A DNA stretch of 54,868 bases from Nocardioides albidus (GCF_006335005.1 NZ_VDMP01000022.1:85957-140824); one strand, 5' to 3'; counted from the stretch's first letter, positions 18,688 to 27,714 are shown. The notes: generated by a model not told the origin, from the sequence alone. Numbers and translations are program-made.

Positions 18688-19785
18688 TCAGGCGGTCGGC
18701 AGCGCCTCGCCGGTGGCGGGCGAGAACACGTGCATCCGGTCGGGGAGGATCCGGAAGTGGACCCGGCTGCCCTTCGGCGGCACGCTGCGGGGAGCCACCT
18801 TGGCCACGAGCTGCGGGTCGCGCAGGCTCGCGCCCTCGAGGGTGCCGTAGAGGAAGGCCTCCGAGCCGAGCTCCTCGGCGACGAGCACCTCCACCGCGAA
18901 CGCGTCGGGTGCGTAGCCGGCGACCATCTCGAGGGCCTCCGGACGGAAGCCGAGGACGACCTCCGACTCGGTCAGCGCGGCGGTGGCCGTACGCGGCAGG
19001 GGCACCCGCGCCTCGCCGATCACGGCGGCGCCGTCCTCGACGCGGAAGGTTCCGAGATTCATCGCGGGGGAGCCGATGAACCCGGCGACGAACGCGTTGG
19101 CCGGCTTGTCGTAGAGCTCGAGGGGAGCGGCCACCTGCTGCAGGATGCCGTCCTTGAGCACGGCGACGCGGTCGCCCATCGTCATCGCCTCGACCTGGTC
19201 GTGGGTGACGTAGACGGTCGTGATCCCCAGCCGCCGCTGGAGGGCCGCGATCTGGGTCCGCGTCGAGACGCGGAGCTTCGCGTCGAGATTCGACAGCGGC
19301 TCGTCCATCAAGAAGACCTGGGGCTCGCGCACGATGGCGCGGCCCATGGCGACGCGTTGGCGCTGACCGCCGGAGAGCGCCTTGGGCTTGCGGTCCAGAT
19401 AGGGCTCGAGGTCGAGCACCTTGGCGGCGTCGGTGACCCGCGCGGTGATCTCGGCCTTGGACAGCCCGGCGATCTTGAGGGCGAAGCCCATGTTCTCCCC
19501 GACGGTCAGGTGGGGGTAGAGGGCGTAGCTCTGGAAGACCATGGCGATGTCGCGGTCCTTGGGGCGCAGGTGCGTGACATCGCGCTCGCCGATCCGGATG
19601 GCGCCGGAGGTGACGTCCTCCAGTCCGGCGAGCATCCGCAGACTGGTGGACTTGCCGCAGCCCGACGGGCCGACCAGGACGAGGAACTCGCCGGCGCGGA
19701 CCTCGAGGTCCAGGCTGTCCACGGCAGGGGTGGTGGACCCGGGGTAGACCCGGGTCGCGGCGTCGAAGACGACAGGGGTGGACAT
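18688..19785 (-). CDS. Sugar ABC transporter ATPase (MalK/MsmK/UgpC type)
   Basis: Energises the preceding permease pair, 365 aa. Walker A is GPSGCGKST (about residue 37), the Q-loop is VFQSYALYPH, the signature LSGGQRQRVAMGRAIV, Walker B VFLMDEPLSNLDAKLR and the switch VTHDQ. The C-terminal TOBE/regulatory domain (about 240-365) is present (LGFRPEALE, RILPDRMHVF). The ATG at 19785 follows an AGGAG ribosome site, 8 bp after the permease stop. ATPases of this type in actinomycetes often serve several sugar importers. Confidence 0.94.
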   Translation of the reverse strand: MSTPVVFDAATRVYPGSTTPAVDSLDLEVRAGEFLVLVGPSGCGKSTSLRMLAGLEDVTSGAIRIGERDVTHLRPKDRDIAMVFQSYALYPHLTVGENMGFALKIAGLSKAEITARVTDAAKVLDLEPYLDRKPKALSGGQRQRVAMGRAIVREPQVFLMDEPLSNLDAKLRVSTRTQIAALQRRLGITTVYVTHDQVEAMTMGDRVAVLKDGILQQVAAPLELYDKPANAFVAGFIGSPAMNLGTFRVEDGAAVIGEARVPLPRTATAALTESEVVLGFRPEALEMVAGYAPDAFAVEVLVAEELGSEAFLYGTLEGASLRDPQLVAKVAPRSVPPKGSRVHFRILPDRMHVFSPATGEALPTA

Positions 19786-19793
19786 CGGGACTC

Positions 19794-20645
19794 CTATCCC
19801 TTGGTGCCACCGGCGGTGAGGCCGGCGACGAGGTGTCTCTGGGCGAAGTAGAAGACGAGCGACGCGGGCAGCATGATGAGCACCGCTCCCGCCGTCAGCA
19901 GGTCCCACTGGGGGTTGAACTGGGGCACGAACTGCTGCAGTCCGGCTCCGAGGGTGAGCTTCTTGTCGCTGAGGATGAAGGCGATCGCGTACGCCACCTC
20001 GCCCCACGCGGTGAGGAAGGTGTAGAACGCCGTCACGGCGAGCCCCGGCCGGGCGAGCGGCAGGATCACGTACCAGAAGGTCTTGAACGGACCGAGACCG
20101 TCGAGCGCCGCCGCCTCGTCGAGATCGCGCGGGATGGTGTCGAAGTAGCCGCGCAGCATCCAGGTGCAGAACGGCACCGCGACGGTGCAGTAGGCGATGA
20201 CGAGGGAGGCCTTCGTGTCGATCAGGTTCAGCGAGGCCATGATCGAGTAGATCGGCACGATCAGGATGGCCACGGGGAACATCTGGGTGATGAGGAAGAC
20301 CCACATCAGGCCGCGCTTGCCGGGGAAGTTGAACCGGCTCAGCGCATAGCCGGCGGTCGCCGACATCGCCATGCCGATCACCATCGTGAACACCGCCACC
20401 ACCACCGAGTTGAGGAACCACGTGGGGAAGCTGGTGTCGAACAGCACGTGCCGGTAGTTCTCCAGGGTCGGGTGGTCGATGAGCGTGACCTTGCTCGACT
20501 GGATCGCGTTCTGCGGCTTGATCGAGGCCAGGAACACCCACAGCACCGGGAACAGCGCGATCGCGGTGGCCGTGAGCAGGGTGGCGTGCAGGGCGACGGA
20601 GGCGCCGAGGCTGCGCTCGTCGCGACCGCGGGGACGTCGGCTCAC
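19794..20645 (-). CDS. Sugar ABC transporter permease, MalG type
   Basis: Second membrane subunit of the importer, 283 aa and six predicted helices, with a basic N-terminus (SRRPRGRDER). The EAA loop, which docks on the ATPase, is DEAAALDGLGPFKTFWYVILPLARPG in two adjoining parts (EAAALDGLGPFKTFW and YVILPLARPG). The GTG start overlaps the stop of the MalF-type gene (GTGA), so the two are translationally coupled. Confidence 0.93.
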   Translation of the reverse strand: MSRRPRGRDERSLGASVALHATLLTATAIALFPVLWVFLASIKPQNAIQSSKVTLIDHPTLENYRHVLFDTSFPTWFLNSVVVAVFTMVIGMAMSATAGYALSRFNFPGKRGLMWVFLITQMFPVAILIVPIYSIMASLNLIDTKASLVIAYCTVAVPFCTWMLRGYFDTIPRDLDEAAALDGLGPFKTFWYVILPLARPGLAVTAFYTFLTAWGEVAYAIAFILSDKKLTLGAGLQQFVPQFNPQWDLLTAGAVLIMLPASLVFYFAQRHLVAGLTAGGTKG

Positions 20646-21649
20646 CAGACTTCTCCCTTGCTTCGCAGGACCCGGCGGTACATCGCGGCGTACACCACCA
20701 GCATGGACAGGATGAGGACGCCGTACGTCGCCGCGAGGGAGTAGTTGCGCAGCCCCTCGAAGGCGGCGCGGAAGGCGCCGGTCACCAGGATCTCGGTCTC
20801 CCCGGCGGGCTCGCCGCCGGTGACGAAGAAGATGATCGGGAACATGTTGAAGGTCCAGATCGTGCCGAGCAGGATGACGGTCGAGCTCACCGGGCGCAGG
20901 CCGGGCAGGGTGACGTGCCGGAAGCGCTGCCAGGGCGTGGCGCCGTCCATCTCCGCCGCCTCGTAGAGGTCGGCCGGGATCGACTGCAGACCACCGAGGA
21001 TGGCGACCATCATGAAGGGGACGCCCAGCCACACGTTGGTCACGATGGCGGCGAACATCGACGTCCAGCGGTGGTTGAACCAGTCCACCGGGTCGATTCC
21101 GACATTGCTCAGCAAGGAGTTGATCAGCCCGAATCGGGGATTGAAGAGGAACTTCCAAGCGAAGGCGCTCACGAAGGCCGGCACGGCCCAGGGCACGATC
21201 AGCAGCACCCGGTAGAGGCTGCGCCCCCGGAAGGTCCGGTTGAGCAGGACCGCGAGGCCCAGCCCGATCGTGTAGTGGAAGAACACGCACGCGCCCGTCC
21301 ACACCACGGTGTTGACCAGGAGCAGCCAGAAGTGGCCACGCTCGCCGGTGAGCAGGTCGACGTAGTTGTCCAGGCCCACGAACTGGGCACGGTCGGGGTT
21401 GGGGACGCAGTCCTCGCCGCCCCCGAGGGTCTGGGTGCAGATCAGGTCGCGGTTGTTGGTCTCGTTGAGGTCGGTGAACGACTGGTAGATGCCCTGGAAG
21501 AGCGGATACAGCACCAGGACGCCCAGCACGAGCACGGTCGGGAGCACCATCGCCCACGCGTACCAGTGCCGGTCGAGCAGGCGCCGGACCCGGCCCCGGC
21601 GGGCGGGGCCCGGCTCGTGGCCGGGCCCCGCGGAGATCACCGTGGTCAC
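20642..21649 (-). CDS. Sugar ABC transporter permease, MalF type
   Basis: First membrane subunit, 335 aa. It has six core helices and an external loop with NRDLICTQTLGGGEDCVPNP whose two Cys residues might form a disulfide. The EAA loop is YEAAEMDGATPWQRFRHVTLPGL in overlapping pieces (EAAEMDGATPWQRF, HVTLPGLRP). The GTG start overlaps the malE-like stop (GTGA). Its length is shorter than E. coli MalF, as is normal in Gram-positive bacteria. Confidence 0.93.
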   Translation of the reverse strand: MTTVISAGPGHEPGPARRGRVRRLLDRHWYAWAMVLPTVLVLGVLVLYPLFQGIYQSFTDLNETNNRDLICTQTLGGGEDCVPNPDRAQFVGLDNYVDLLTGERGHFWLLLVNTVVWTGACVFFHYTIGLGLAVLLNRTFRGRSLYRVLLIVPWAVPAFVSAFAWKFLFNPRFGLINSLLSNVGIDPVDWFNHRWTSMFAAIVTNVWLGVPFMMVAILGGLQSIPADLYEAAEMDGATPWQRFRHVTLPGLRPVSSTVILLGTIWTFNMFPIIFFVTGGEPAGETEILVTGAFRAAFEGLRNYSLAATYGVLILSMLVVYAAMYRRVLRSKGEVW

Positions 21650-22944
21650 GGCAGGTCGTAGTCCGGGACGACGTCGGACTTGTACTGCTCGGCCGTCTTG
21701 TCGAGCGTGGCCGAGACGTCGGCGCCCTGCACGAGCACGCGGGTCGCCATGTCGTCGAGAGGCCCGAAGAACAGGCCGCCCTCCGGGATCCAGGGGCGCG
21801 CGACCGAGACGTCGAGCGCGGACTTCCACGCGGTGATCCGCTCGTTGTCCTCGACCAGGTCGTAGGCGGCCTCGTTGGTCGGGAGCAGGCCGAGCTCGTC
21901 GGCGATGTAGGCCTCGGACTCGGCCGAGGTCATGAACTTGATGAACGCGGTGGCTGCTGCCGCCTTGGCGTCGTCCATGCCGGAGTAGACGACGTAGTTG
22001 TGACCGCCGACCGGCGCGCCGGCCCCGGCGGACCCGCCGGGGACGGGGGCGATGCCGAGGTTCTCGAAGCCGCCGAACTCGGGCGCCTTGGTGATGTTCG
22101 CGACCTCCCAGGGACCGTTGACGATCATCGCGACCTTGCCCTCCTTGAAGAGGGTCATCATCGTTCCGTAGGAGTCGTTGGCGTCGGGCTTCGGAGCGGC
22201 GCCCGACTTCACGAGGTCCTGGGCGATCTTGATGCCGGCCTTGTTCTCGTCGGAGCCCACCACGATCTTCTTGGCGTCGCTGTCGACCAGGTCGCCCCCC
22301 TCGCCGTACATGAACGGCAGCACGAAGTAGCCGGCGCTGTTGACGTAGATGCCGTCGACACCGGCCTTCTGCTTGAGCAGCTTCGCGTCCTCCTCGACCT
22401 CCTTCCAGGTGGTCGGCGGGGCGTCGATGCCGGCCTTCTCGAACAGGGCCTTGTTGTACATCAGGCCGAGGGTGTCGGTGACCTGCGGGACGCCGTAGGT
22501 CTTGCCGTCGTAGACGTTGGACGACATCGGGGTCTCGAGGAAGTCGGCGTCCTCCAGCAGCGGGGTGCCGTCGAGGGCGTAGAGGTGGCCCGCCGCGGCG
22601 AACTCCGGCACCCAGGCGACCTCGGCGCGCAGGATGTCGGGCGCACCCTGGCCGGCCTCGGCCGCGGTCTTGAACTTGTTCTGCGCGTCGTCGAACGGGA
22701 CCGACTGGTAGTTGATCTCGACCTTCGGGTACTCCTCGTTGAACTTCTTGATGAGCTCCTTGAACGCCGGGCCCTCGTTGGTGGGGTCGGAGGTGTCCCA
22801 CCAGGTCAGCTCTGCGGAGAGGGACGAGGGGTCGACCTCGCCGGATGACTTGTTGTCGCCGCCGTCACCGTCTCCGCCGCCGCAGGCGGCGAGGACGAGG
22901 GCGAGGGCAGCGATGCCGGCGGTGCCGGGCAGCGTGCGACGCAT
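21646..22944 (-). CDS. Sugar-binding lipoprotein, MalE type
   Basis: Extracellular solute-binding lipoprotein, 432 aa, that delivers sugars to the permease. The lipobox is LVLAACGGG with the modified Cys at about residue 21, followed by a Gly/Asp linker. Family features are ELTWWDTSDPTNEGPAFKEL, WVPEFAAAGHLYALD and GKVAMIVNGPWEV. The start has an AAGGAG ribosome site. It is the first gene of the operon malE-malF-malG-malK-pfkB. The sugar is most likely an alpha-glucoside, judged from the neighbouring GH13 enzyme and the CTTGCAG box between its -35 and -10. Confidence 0.94.
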   Translation of the reverse strand: MRRTLPGTAGIAALALVLAACGGGDGDGGDNKSSGEVDPSSLSAELTWWDTSDPTNEGPAFKELIKKFNEEYPKVEINYQSVPFDDAQNKFKTAAEAGQGAPDILRAEVAWVPEFAAAGHLYALDGTPLLEDADFLETPMSSNVYDGKTYGVPQVTDTLGLMYNKALFEKAGIDAPPTTWKEVEEDAKLLKQKAGVDGIYVNSAGYFVLPFMYGEGGDLVDSDAKKIVVGSDENKAGIKIAQDLVKSGAAPKPDANDSYGTMMTLFKEGKVAMIVNGPWEVANITKAPEFGGFENLGIAPVPGGSAGAGAPVGGHNYVVYSGMDDAKAAAATAFIKFMTSAESEAYIADELGLLPTNEAAYDLVEDNERITAWKSALDVSVARPWIPEGGLFFGPLDDMATRVLVQGADVSATLDKTAEQYKSDVVPDYDLP

Positions 22945-23002
22945 AGGAACTCCTTGGAAGGACAAGCGATCGGGATGGCGGCCCTTGTGAGGGCCGTCAC
23001 GG

Positions 23003-23031
23003 ACCGTAGCAACAACTTGCAGGATTTGGAA
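23003..23031 (-). promoter_or_regulatory. Promoter of the malE-like operon
   Basis: On the minus strand, -35 TTCCAA (23026-23031) and -10 TACGGT (23003-23008) are 17 nt apart. The CTTGCAG box at 23016-23022 falls inside the spacer, the same arrangement as at the alpha-glucosidase promoter. Confidence 0.55.
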
Positions 23032-23053
23032 GTGGTTGCACTGATCTTGCAAG
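23016..23053. promoter_or_regulatory. Predicted LacI/MalR-type operators between malE and LacI 2
   Basis: CTTGCAG (23016-23022), GTTGCAC (23035-23041) and the palindrome CTTGCAAG (23046-23053). The last overlaps the AAGGAGG ribosome site of the LacI gene (23051-23057), so autoregulation is plausible. Confidence 0.6.
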
Positions 23054-23071
23054 GAGGTGTTTCATAGGGCC

Positions 23072-24094
23072 ATGGGCACACTCTCGGAGATCGCCGGGCA
23101 GGCGGGCGTCAGCGAGGCGACGGTCAGCCGGGTCCTCAACGACAAGGCGGGCGTCAGCGACTCCGCGCGCCAGGCGGTGCTGACCGCGCTCGACGTGCTG
23201 GGCTTCGAGCGCCCCTCGAAGCTGCGCCGGCGCAGCGGCGGTCTGGTCGGTCTCGTCGTGCCCGAGCTCGACAACCCGATCTTCCCCGCCTTCGCGCAGG
23301 TCATCGAGGATGCGCTGGCCCGCCGCCGCTACACCCCGGTGCTGTGCACGCAGTCCCCGGGCGGCATCTCGGAGGACGAGTACGTCGAGTCGCTCCTCGA
23401 CCACGGGGTCGCCGGCATCATCTTCGTCTCGGGCCGCCATGCCGACACCTCCGCGGACCACCAGCGGTACCAGGCACTGGTGGATCGCGGGATGCCGGTC
23501 GCCTTCATCAACGGCTACGCCGAGGACATCGACGCGCCCTTCCTGTCCACCGACGATGCCGCCGCCATGGAGTTCGCCGTCGCCCACCTCGTCCAACTCG
23601 GCCACCGCAGGATCGGCCTGGTGACCGGTCCGTCGCGGTTCGTGCCGTCGCGCCGCAAGCGCGCGGGCTTCATCGCCGCGACGCAACGCCTGCTCGGCAT
23701 CAGCGCGAAGGACGCCGCCGGGTGGATCGAGGAGGGCCTGTTCAGTGTCGAGGGCGGAGCCGCCGGGGCCCGCAGCCTGATCGAGCGGGGGGCGACAGGC
23801 ATCGTGTGCGCCTCCGACCTGATGGCGATGGGCGCGGTGCGGGGGGCTCGTGACGCCGGACTGTGGGTCCCCGCGGACGTGTCGGTCGTGGGCTTCGACG
23901 ACTCGATCCTGATCGGCTTCCTCGACCCGCCGCTGACCACCGTGCGCCAGCCGGTCCAGCCGATGTGTGCGGCCGCTGTCGCTGCGCTCGCCGACGCGAT
24001 CGCCGGGGATCCGATCCCCGCGAAGGAGTACATGTTCAAGCCCGAGCTCGTGGTACGTCGCTCGACCGGCCCGGCGCCGGGAACCGACCGATGA
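23072..24094 (+). CDS. LacI-family regulator 2, divergent from the malE-like operon
   Basis: DNA-binding regulator, 340 aa, paralogous to the LacI protein at 16814. HTH is LSEIAGQAGVSEATVSRVLN (residues 4-23), then LVVPELDNPIFPAFAQVIE, VLCTQSPGG and SVVGFDDSILIGFLDPPLTT. The ATG at 23072 is favoured; an in-frame GTG at 23057 lies inside the AAGGAGG ribosome site. It is divergent from the malE-like operon across a 127-bp spacer that holds three CTTGCA-type boxes. Which of the two LacI proteins binds which site cannot be told from the sequence; the nearly identical recognition helices suggest overlapping targets. Confidence 0.94.
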   Translation: MGTLSEIAGQAGVSEATVSRVLNDKAGVSDSARQAVLTALDVLGFERPSKLRRRSGGLVGLVVPELDNPIFPAFAQVIEDALARRRYTPVLCTQSPGGISEDEYVESLLDHGVAGIIFVSGRHADTSADHQRYQALVDRGMPVAFINGYAEDIDAPFLSTDDAAAMEFAVAHLVQLGHRRIGLVTGPSRFVPSRRKRAGFIAATQRLLGISAKDAAGWIEEGLFSVEGGAAGARSLIERGATGIVCASDLMAMGAVRGARDAGLWVPADVSVVGFDDSILIGFLDPPLTTVRQPVQPMCAAAVAALADAIAGDPIPAKEYMFKPELVVRRSTGPAPGTDR

Positions 24095-24106
24095 GAGGGT
24101 GGCGGG

Positions 24107-25492
24107 GTGTCCGACCGAGCCGCGCGCCGTACCGGGGAAGTGTCGCACTGGTGGGCCGAGGTCGGACCGCCCGAGCCGCAGGACCCGCTCCCAGGTGACC
24201 TCGAGGCCGACGTCGCGATCGTCGGCGCCGGCTACACCGGCCTGTGGACCGCCTACTACCTCGCGGAGATGCGGCCCGACCTCGACGTGCGGGTGGTCGA
24301 GCAGCGGTACGCCGGCTACGGCGCGTCCGGCCGCAACGGCGGCTGGCTCTCCGCGTCGGTGACCGGTGGCCTCGACGGGTACGCCCGCACCCACCCGCGC
24401 GCGGACGTCGCCCGCTTCCAGACGGCCATGAACGACGCCGTCGAGGAGGTGGTCCGGGTGGCCGAGCGCCACGCGATCGACGCGGGAATACGGCGCGGCG
24501 GGACCCTGCTCGTCGCCCGCAACGCCGCCCAGGAGGGCCGTGCCCGTGCCGCCGCGGCGGCCGCGGCGCGTTGGCCGGAGACCGGCGCGCGGCTGCTGAG
24601 CGCGGACGAGGGGGACGCGCGGATCCGGGTCGCCGGCACGCGAGCCGCGCTGTGGGAGCCGCACTGCGCACGGATCCAGCCGGCCCGGCTGGCCCAGGGC
24701 CTGGCCCGGGTCGTGCGCGAGCGCGGGGTGCGGATCCACGAGGACACGACGGTCCGCTCGATCGCCGCCGGCCGTGTGGAGACCGATCGCGGCACGGTGC
24801 GTGCACGCCACGTCATCCGCGCGACCGAGGGCTTCACCGCCGGACTCTCCGGCGAGCGCCGCACGTGGGTGCCGATGAACTCCTCGATGATCGTCACCGA
24901 CCCGCTCCCGGCGGCGGCGTGGGCGGAGATCGGATGGGAGCACTACGACACGCTCGAGGACTTCGCCCACGTCTACTCCTACGCGCAACGGACCACGGAC
25001 GGCCGGATCGCGATCGGCGGCCGGGGGAATCCCTACCGCTTCGGCTCGCGGACCGACCTCGACGGCGACATCCCCGACCGCACCGTGCGCCACCTGCGTG
25101 AGGTGCTGTGCTCGTGGTTCCCGGCCCTGCGCGACGTGGGGATCGCCCACGCGTGGAGCGGTGTCCTCGGCGTCCCGCGGAACTGGCGCGCGACGGTCGG
25201 GTACGACGCCGCCACCGGCCTGGGCTGGGCCGGCGGGTACGTCGGCACCGGGGTCACCGCCACCAACCTGGCCGGACGCACCCTCGCCGACCTGATCGCG
25301 GGGGAGCGCACCGAACGCACGACACTGCCGTGGGTCGACCAGCGGGCGCGGCACTGGGAGCCGGAGCCATTGCGCTGGGTGGGCATCCACGGGCTCTACC
25401 GGGCCTACGGACTGGCCGACCGGCTCGAGGCCCGGGGCGGGCGTCGTACCTCGTGGATCGCGACGGCGGCGAACCGGATCAGCGGTCGGTAG
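24107..25492 (+). CDS. FAD-dependent oxidoreductase, DAO/PuuB-like
   Basis: Flavoprotein amine or amino-acid oxidase/dehydrogenase of the DAO family, 461 aa. The dinucleotide-binding motif is DVAIVGAGYTGLWTAYYLAE (about 34-53), followed by YGASGRNGGWLSAS, as in gamma-glutamylputrescine oxidase-type proteins. The C-terminal FAD contact is WAGGYVGTGVTATNLAGRTLADL. The GTG at 24107 lies 12 bp after the LacI stop. The natural substrate is not known; PuuB-like activity is only one option. Its 3' end overlaps the convergent PucR gene by 14 bp. Confidence 0.85.
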   Translation: MSDRAARRTGEVSHWWAEVGPPEPQDPLPGDLEADVAIVGAGYTGLWTAYYLAEMRPDLDVRVVEQRYAGYGASGRNGGWLSASVTGGLDGYARTHPRADVARFQTAMNDAVEEVVRVAERHAIDAGIRRGGTLLVARNAAQEGRARAAAAAAARWPETGARLLSADEGDARIRVAGTRAALWEPHCARIQPARLAQGLARVVRERGVRIHEDTTVRSIAAGRVETDRGTVRARHVIRATEGFTAGLSGERRTWVPMNSSMIVTDPLPAAAWAEIGWEHYDTLEDFAHVYSYAQRTTDGRIAIGGRGNPYRFGSRTDLDGDIPDRTVRHLREVLCSWFPALRDVGIAHAWSGVLGVPRNWRATVGYDAATGLGWAGGYVGTGVTATNLAGRTLADLIAGERTERTTLPWVDQRARHWEPEPLRWVGIHGLYRAYGLADRLEARGGRRTSWIATAANRISGR

Positions 25493-26729
25493 CTTCGGTC
25501 GCCCGGTCCGGGTGGAGGTCGTCGACGGTCAGGGCGGACCCGAGGAGCAGCAGCCCGCGGGAGGTGCGCGGATCGGCTCCGGTCAGCTCCGCGATCCGAG
25601 CGAGCCGGTTGTCGATGGTGTTGGGGTGCACGCCCAGCTCGCGGGCCACCTTCTTGCGATTGAAGTCGTGGGCGAAGTAGGACCGCAGGGTGGTGAGCAG
25701 GTCCGGTGCCAGCCTCGCGGTCAGCTCGGCCAGGGCACCGCGGGCCCGGGTGTCCCGGGACAGCTGGAACTCGAGCGGAAGCTCGGACAGGACGCCGAGG
25801 GCGGGCTGCGGACGGCCGCGGACCAGCTCGCCGAGTTCCCGGGCCAGGCTCACCGCCTCGGGCAGCTCGGGCGCCGGGGCGTCCGCGACCATGCCGGCAT
25901 GGATCGACGCGAGCGCGACGCTGGAGAGGCGGACGAGCAGTTCGCGGACCCTCGCCGGCTCCGGCGTACGGTCGGTCGCGGGGAGGAGCGCGACGCCGCC
26001 CGTCGGCTCGAGCCGAACGAGCAGGTCGGTGCCGAACCGGCGCCGCAGCTCGTCGTGGACACGCCGCACCTTGCGTCGCCCCGAGGCCCGGCGACCCACC
26101 TCGTCCGACCTCTGCTCGTTGGGAGTCTCGCCCAGCTCGAACCAGAGCACGTGGTACGCCGGAGCCAGCCGGATCCCGAGGCGGGAGGCGAGCTCGGCGT
26201 CAGGATTGCCGCCCACGAGGCCCTCGACCAGCTCCTGCTCCGCGGCCCGGGTGTCGGCGCCGATGGACGCGGCCTCGTCCTGATGGGCTTGGATGGCGAG
26301 CCGGGTCAGCCGACGCTGGCGCTGCACCAGCGCCTGGAGCACCGCGACCACCTCGGCCGGCGGGCGCGGGCCGATCTCGTCGAGGACCGCCGAGGCGATG
26401 ATCGAGAAGACCATGAGGTGGGCGTCGACCATGTCGGCGATCGGCATGCCCTCCTGGGCGCGCAGCTGAGCCCCGCGGACGACACTGTCGAAGCGGACCG
26501 CCAGGTCGCCCTCCGCCGGCTCGTCCCCGCCGAGATCGGTGACCATGTAGCGACCGGCCACCCGGACGTTGTGCGAGACGACCGGATAGATGTTGCGGGT
26601 GTCCAGCCGCGCCCCGTAGTGCGGACTCTCCACGGCCCAGGCCGCGACCGCGGCCTCCGCGACCGCGAACAGGCGGTCCGCGGTGCGACCGACGGCCTCC
26701 GCCAACTCGGGCGAGATGGGCTGTGACAT
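25479..26729 (-). CDS. PucR/CdaR-type transcriptional regulator
   Basis: 416-aa regulator. The C-terminal PucR HTH is clear: LRSYFAHDFNRKKVARELGV then HPNTIDNRLARIAELTG (about residues 355-392). The middle region (180-300) is a degenerate GGDEF-like domain, as in CdaR proteins, and the N-terminal helical part contains a sensor-like domain. The gene is divergent from the sulfatase-importer operon, with 112 bp between the start codons. A 14-bp palindrome spans its own start codon. Regulation of the divergent operon, possibly in response to an organosulfate or sulfur status, is inferred from position. Confidence 0.88.
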   Translation of the reverse strand: MSQPISPELAEAVGRTADRLFAVAEAAVAAWAVESPHYGARLDTRNIYPVVSHNVRVAGRYMVTDLGGDEPAEGDLAVRFDSVVRGAQLRAQEGMPIADMVDAHLMVFSIIASAVLDEIGPRPPAEVVAVLQALVQRQRRLTRLAIQAHQDEAASIGADTRAAEQELVEGLVGGNPDAELASRLGIRLAPAYHVLWFELGETPNEQRSDEVGRRASGRRKVRRVHDELRRRFGTDLLVRLEPTGGVALLPATDRTPEPARVRELLVRLSSVALASIHAGMVADAPAPELPEAVSLARELGELVRGRPQPALGVLSELPLEFQLSRDTRARGALAELTARLAPDLLTTLRSYFAHDFNRKKVARELGVHPNTIDNRLARIAELTGADPRTSRGLLLLGSALTVDDLHPDRATEATDR

Positions 26730-26735
26730 GTCACA
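26722..26735. promoter_or_regulatory. 14-bp palindrome over the PucR start codon
   Basis: Perfect palindrome TGTGACATGTCACA; the ATG of the PucR gene is at its centre. Possible autoregulatory operator. Two weaker inverted repeats follow in the same intergenic region: CTTGG-G-CCAAG (26752-26762) and CTGGT-TCC-ACCAG (26796-26808). Confidence 0.5.
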
Positions 26736-26841
26736 AGACGATAGCGACCGGCTTGGGCCAAGGCGCGATGTCGGTGTCCTTCGTCACCTTCCAGACTGGT
26801 TCCACCAGCCAATGCGACCAGGATCACAGGGAGGGGGCGCC

Positions 26842-27714
26842 ATGACCCGCGAACTCGAAGAGATGACGATCACGGCTCCTGACAACGCGACACCGGTGCG
26901 CGAGCCGAGGCGGGACCCGGCGGAGACCGCGCGAAGGAAGCTCGCCCGCAGGCAGACGACGAAGGTGCGCGCGCTCCAGGCGCTGCTCCTGGTCGCGTGG
27001 ATCGGACTGTGGCAGGTCACAGCGGACCAGGAGTGGCTCGACCCGGTGCTGGGCAAGAGCCCCGGGCAGTCCTGGGACTACTTCGTCGGGGCGATCGAGT
27101 CCGGCGAGCTGTGGACCAACACCAAGGCCACCATGGCCGCGGTCGTCGTGTCCTGGGTGCTCGCGAGCCTGGTGGGCGCGGTGTGCGGCATCGCGCTCGG
27201 TCTCCTGCCGACGGTCGAGCGGGTGATCAGCCCGTTCCTCGACGCGGCCAACGCGATGCCGCGCATCGCCCTGGCGCCGATGTTCATCGTCGCCTTCGGG
27301 ATCGGGATGACCGCCAAGGTGGCACTCGCGTGCACCCTCGTCTTCTTCATCGTGCTCTCGGGCGCCCGGGCCGGCGTGCGCTCCACCGACTCCGAGTGGC
27401 TCCGCCTCTCGGCGGTGCTCGGTGCGACGAAGCTGCAGCTGTTCTGGAAGATCATGCTCCCGGTCGCGACGCCGGCGATCTTCGCCGGCCTCCGGCTCGG
27501 TCTCATCTACGCCCTGCTCGGGGTCGTCGGATCGGAGCTCATCTCGGCGAAGGACGGACTGGGCCAGCTCATCGCGAGCTACTCGTCGCTGTTCCAGATG
27601 GAGGCGGTCTACGCGATCCTCATCCTCCTCGCGATCGTCGCCGTCCTGCTCAACCAGCTCATGGTCACCGCCGAGCGATGGCTCCTGCGTTGGCAGGCGC
27701 CCGCCGACGTCTGA
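26842..27714 (+). CDS. ABC transporter permease, NitT/TauT (SsuC/AtsB-like)
   Basis: Membrane subunit of an importer for sulfonates, sulfate esters or similar anions, 290 aa with about six helices after a basic N-terminus. The EAA loop reads DSEWLRLSAVLGATKLQLFW-KIMLP. The ATG follows a GGGAGGGGG ribosome site; a second in-frame ATG lies at 26863. It is the first gene of a long operon that continues with the ATPase, binding protein, two sulfatases and the sulfatase-activating enzyme, so sulfate esters are the best guess for its cargo. Confidence 0.9.
   Translation: MTRELEEMTITAPDNATPVREPRRDPAETARRKLARRQTTKVRALQALLLVAWIGLWQVTADQEWLDPVLGKSPGQSWDYFVGAIESGELWTNTKATMAAVVVSWVLASLVGAVCGIALGLLPTVERVISPFLDAANAMPRIALAPMFIVAFGIGMTAKVALACTLVFFIVLSGARAGVRSTDSEWLRLSAVLGATKLQLFWKIMLPVATPAIFAGLRLGLIYALLGVVGSELISAKDGLGQLIASYSSLFQMEAVYAILILLAIVAVLLNQLMVTAERWLLRWQAPADV

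Noticed and set aside
23057..23059. GTG at 23057 as the start of LacI 2
   Set aside because: It lies inside the ribosome-binding sequence; the ATG at 23072 matches the family N-terminus.
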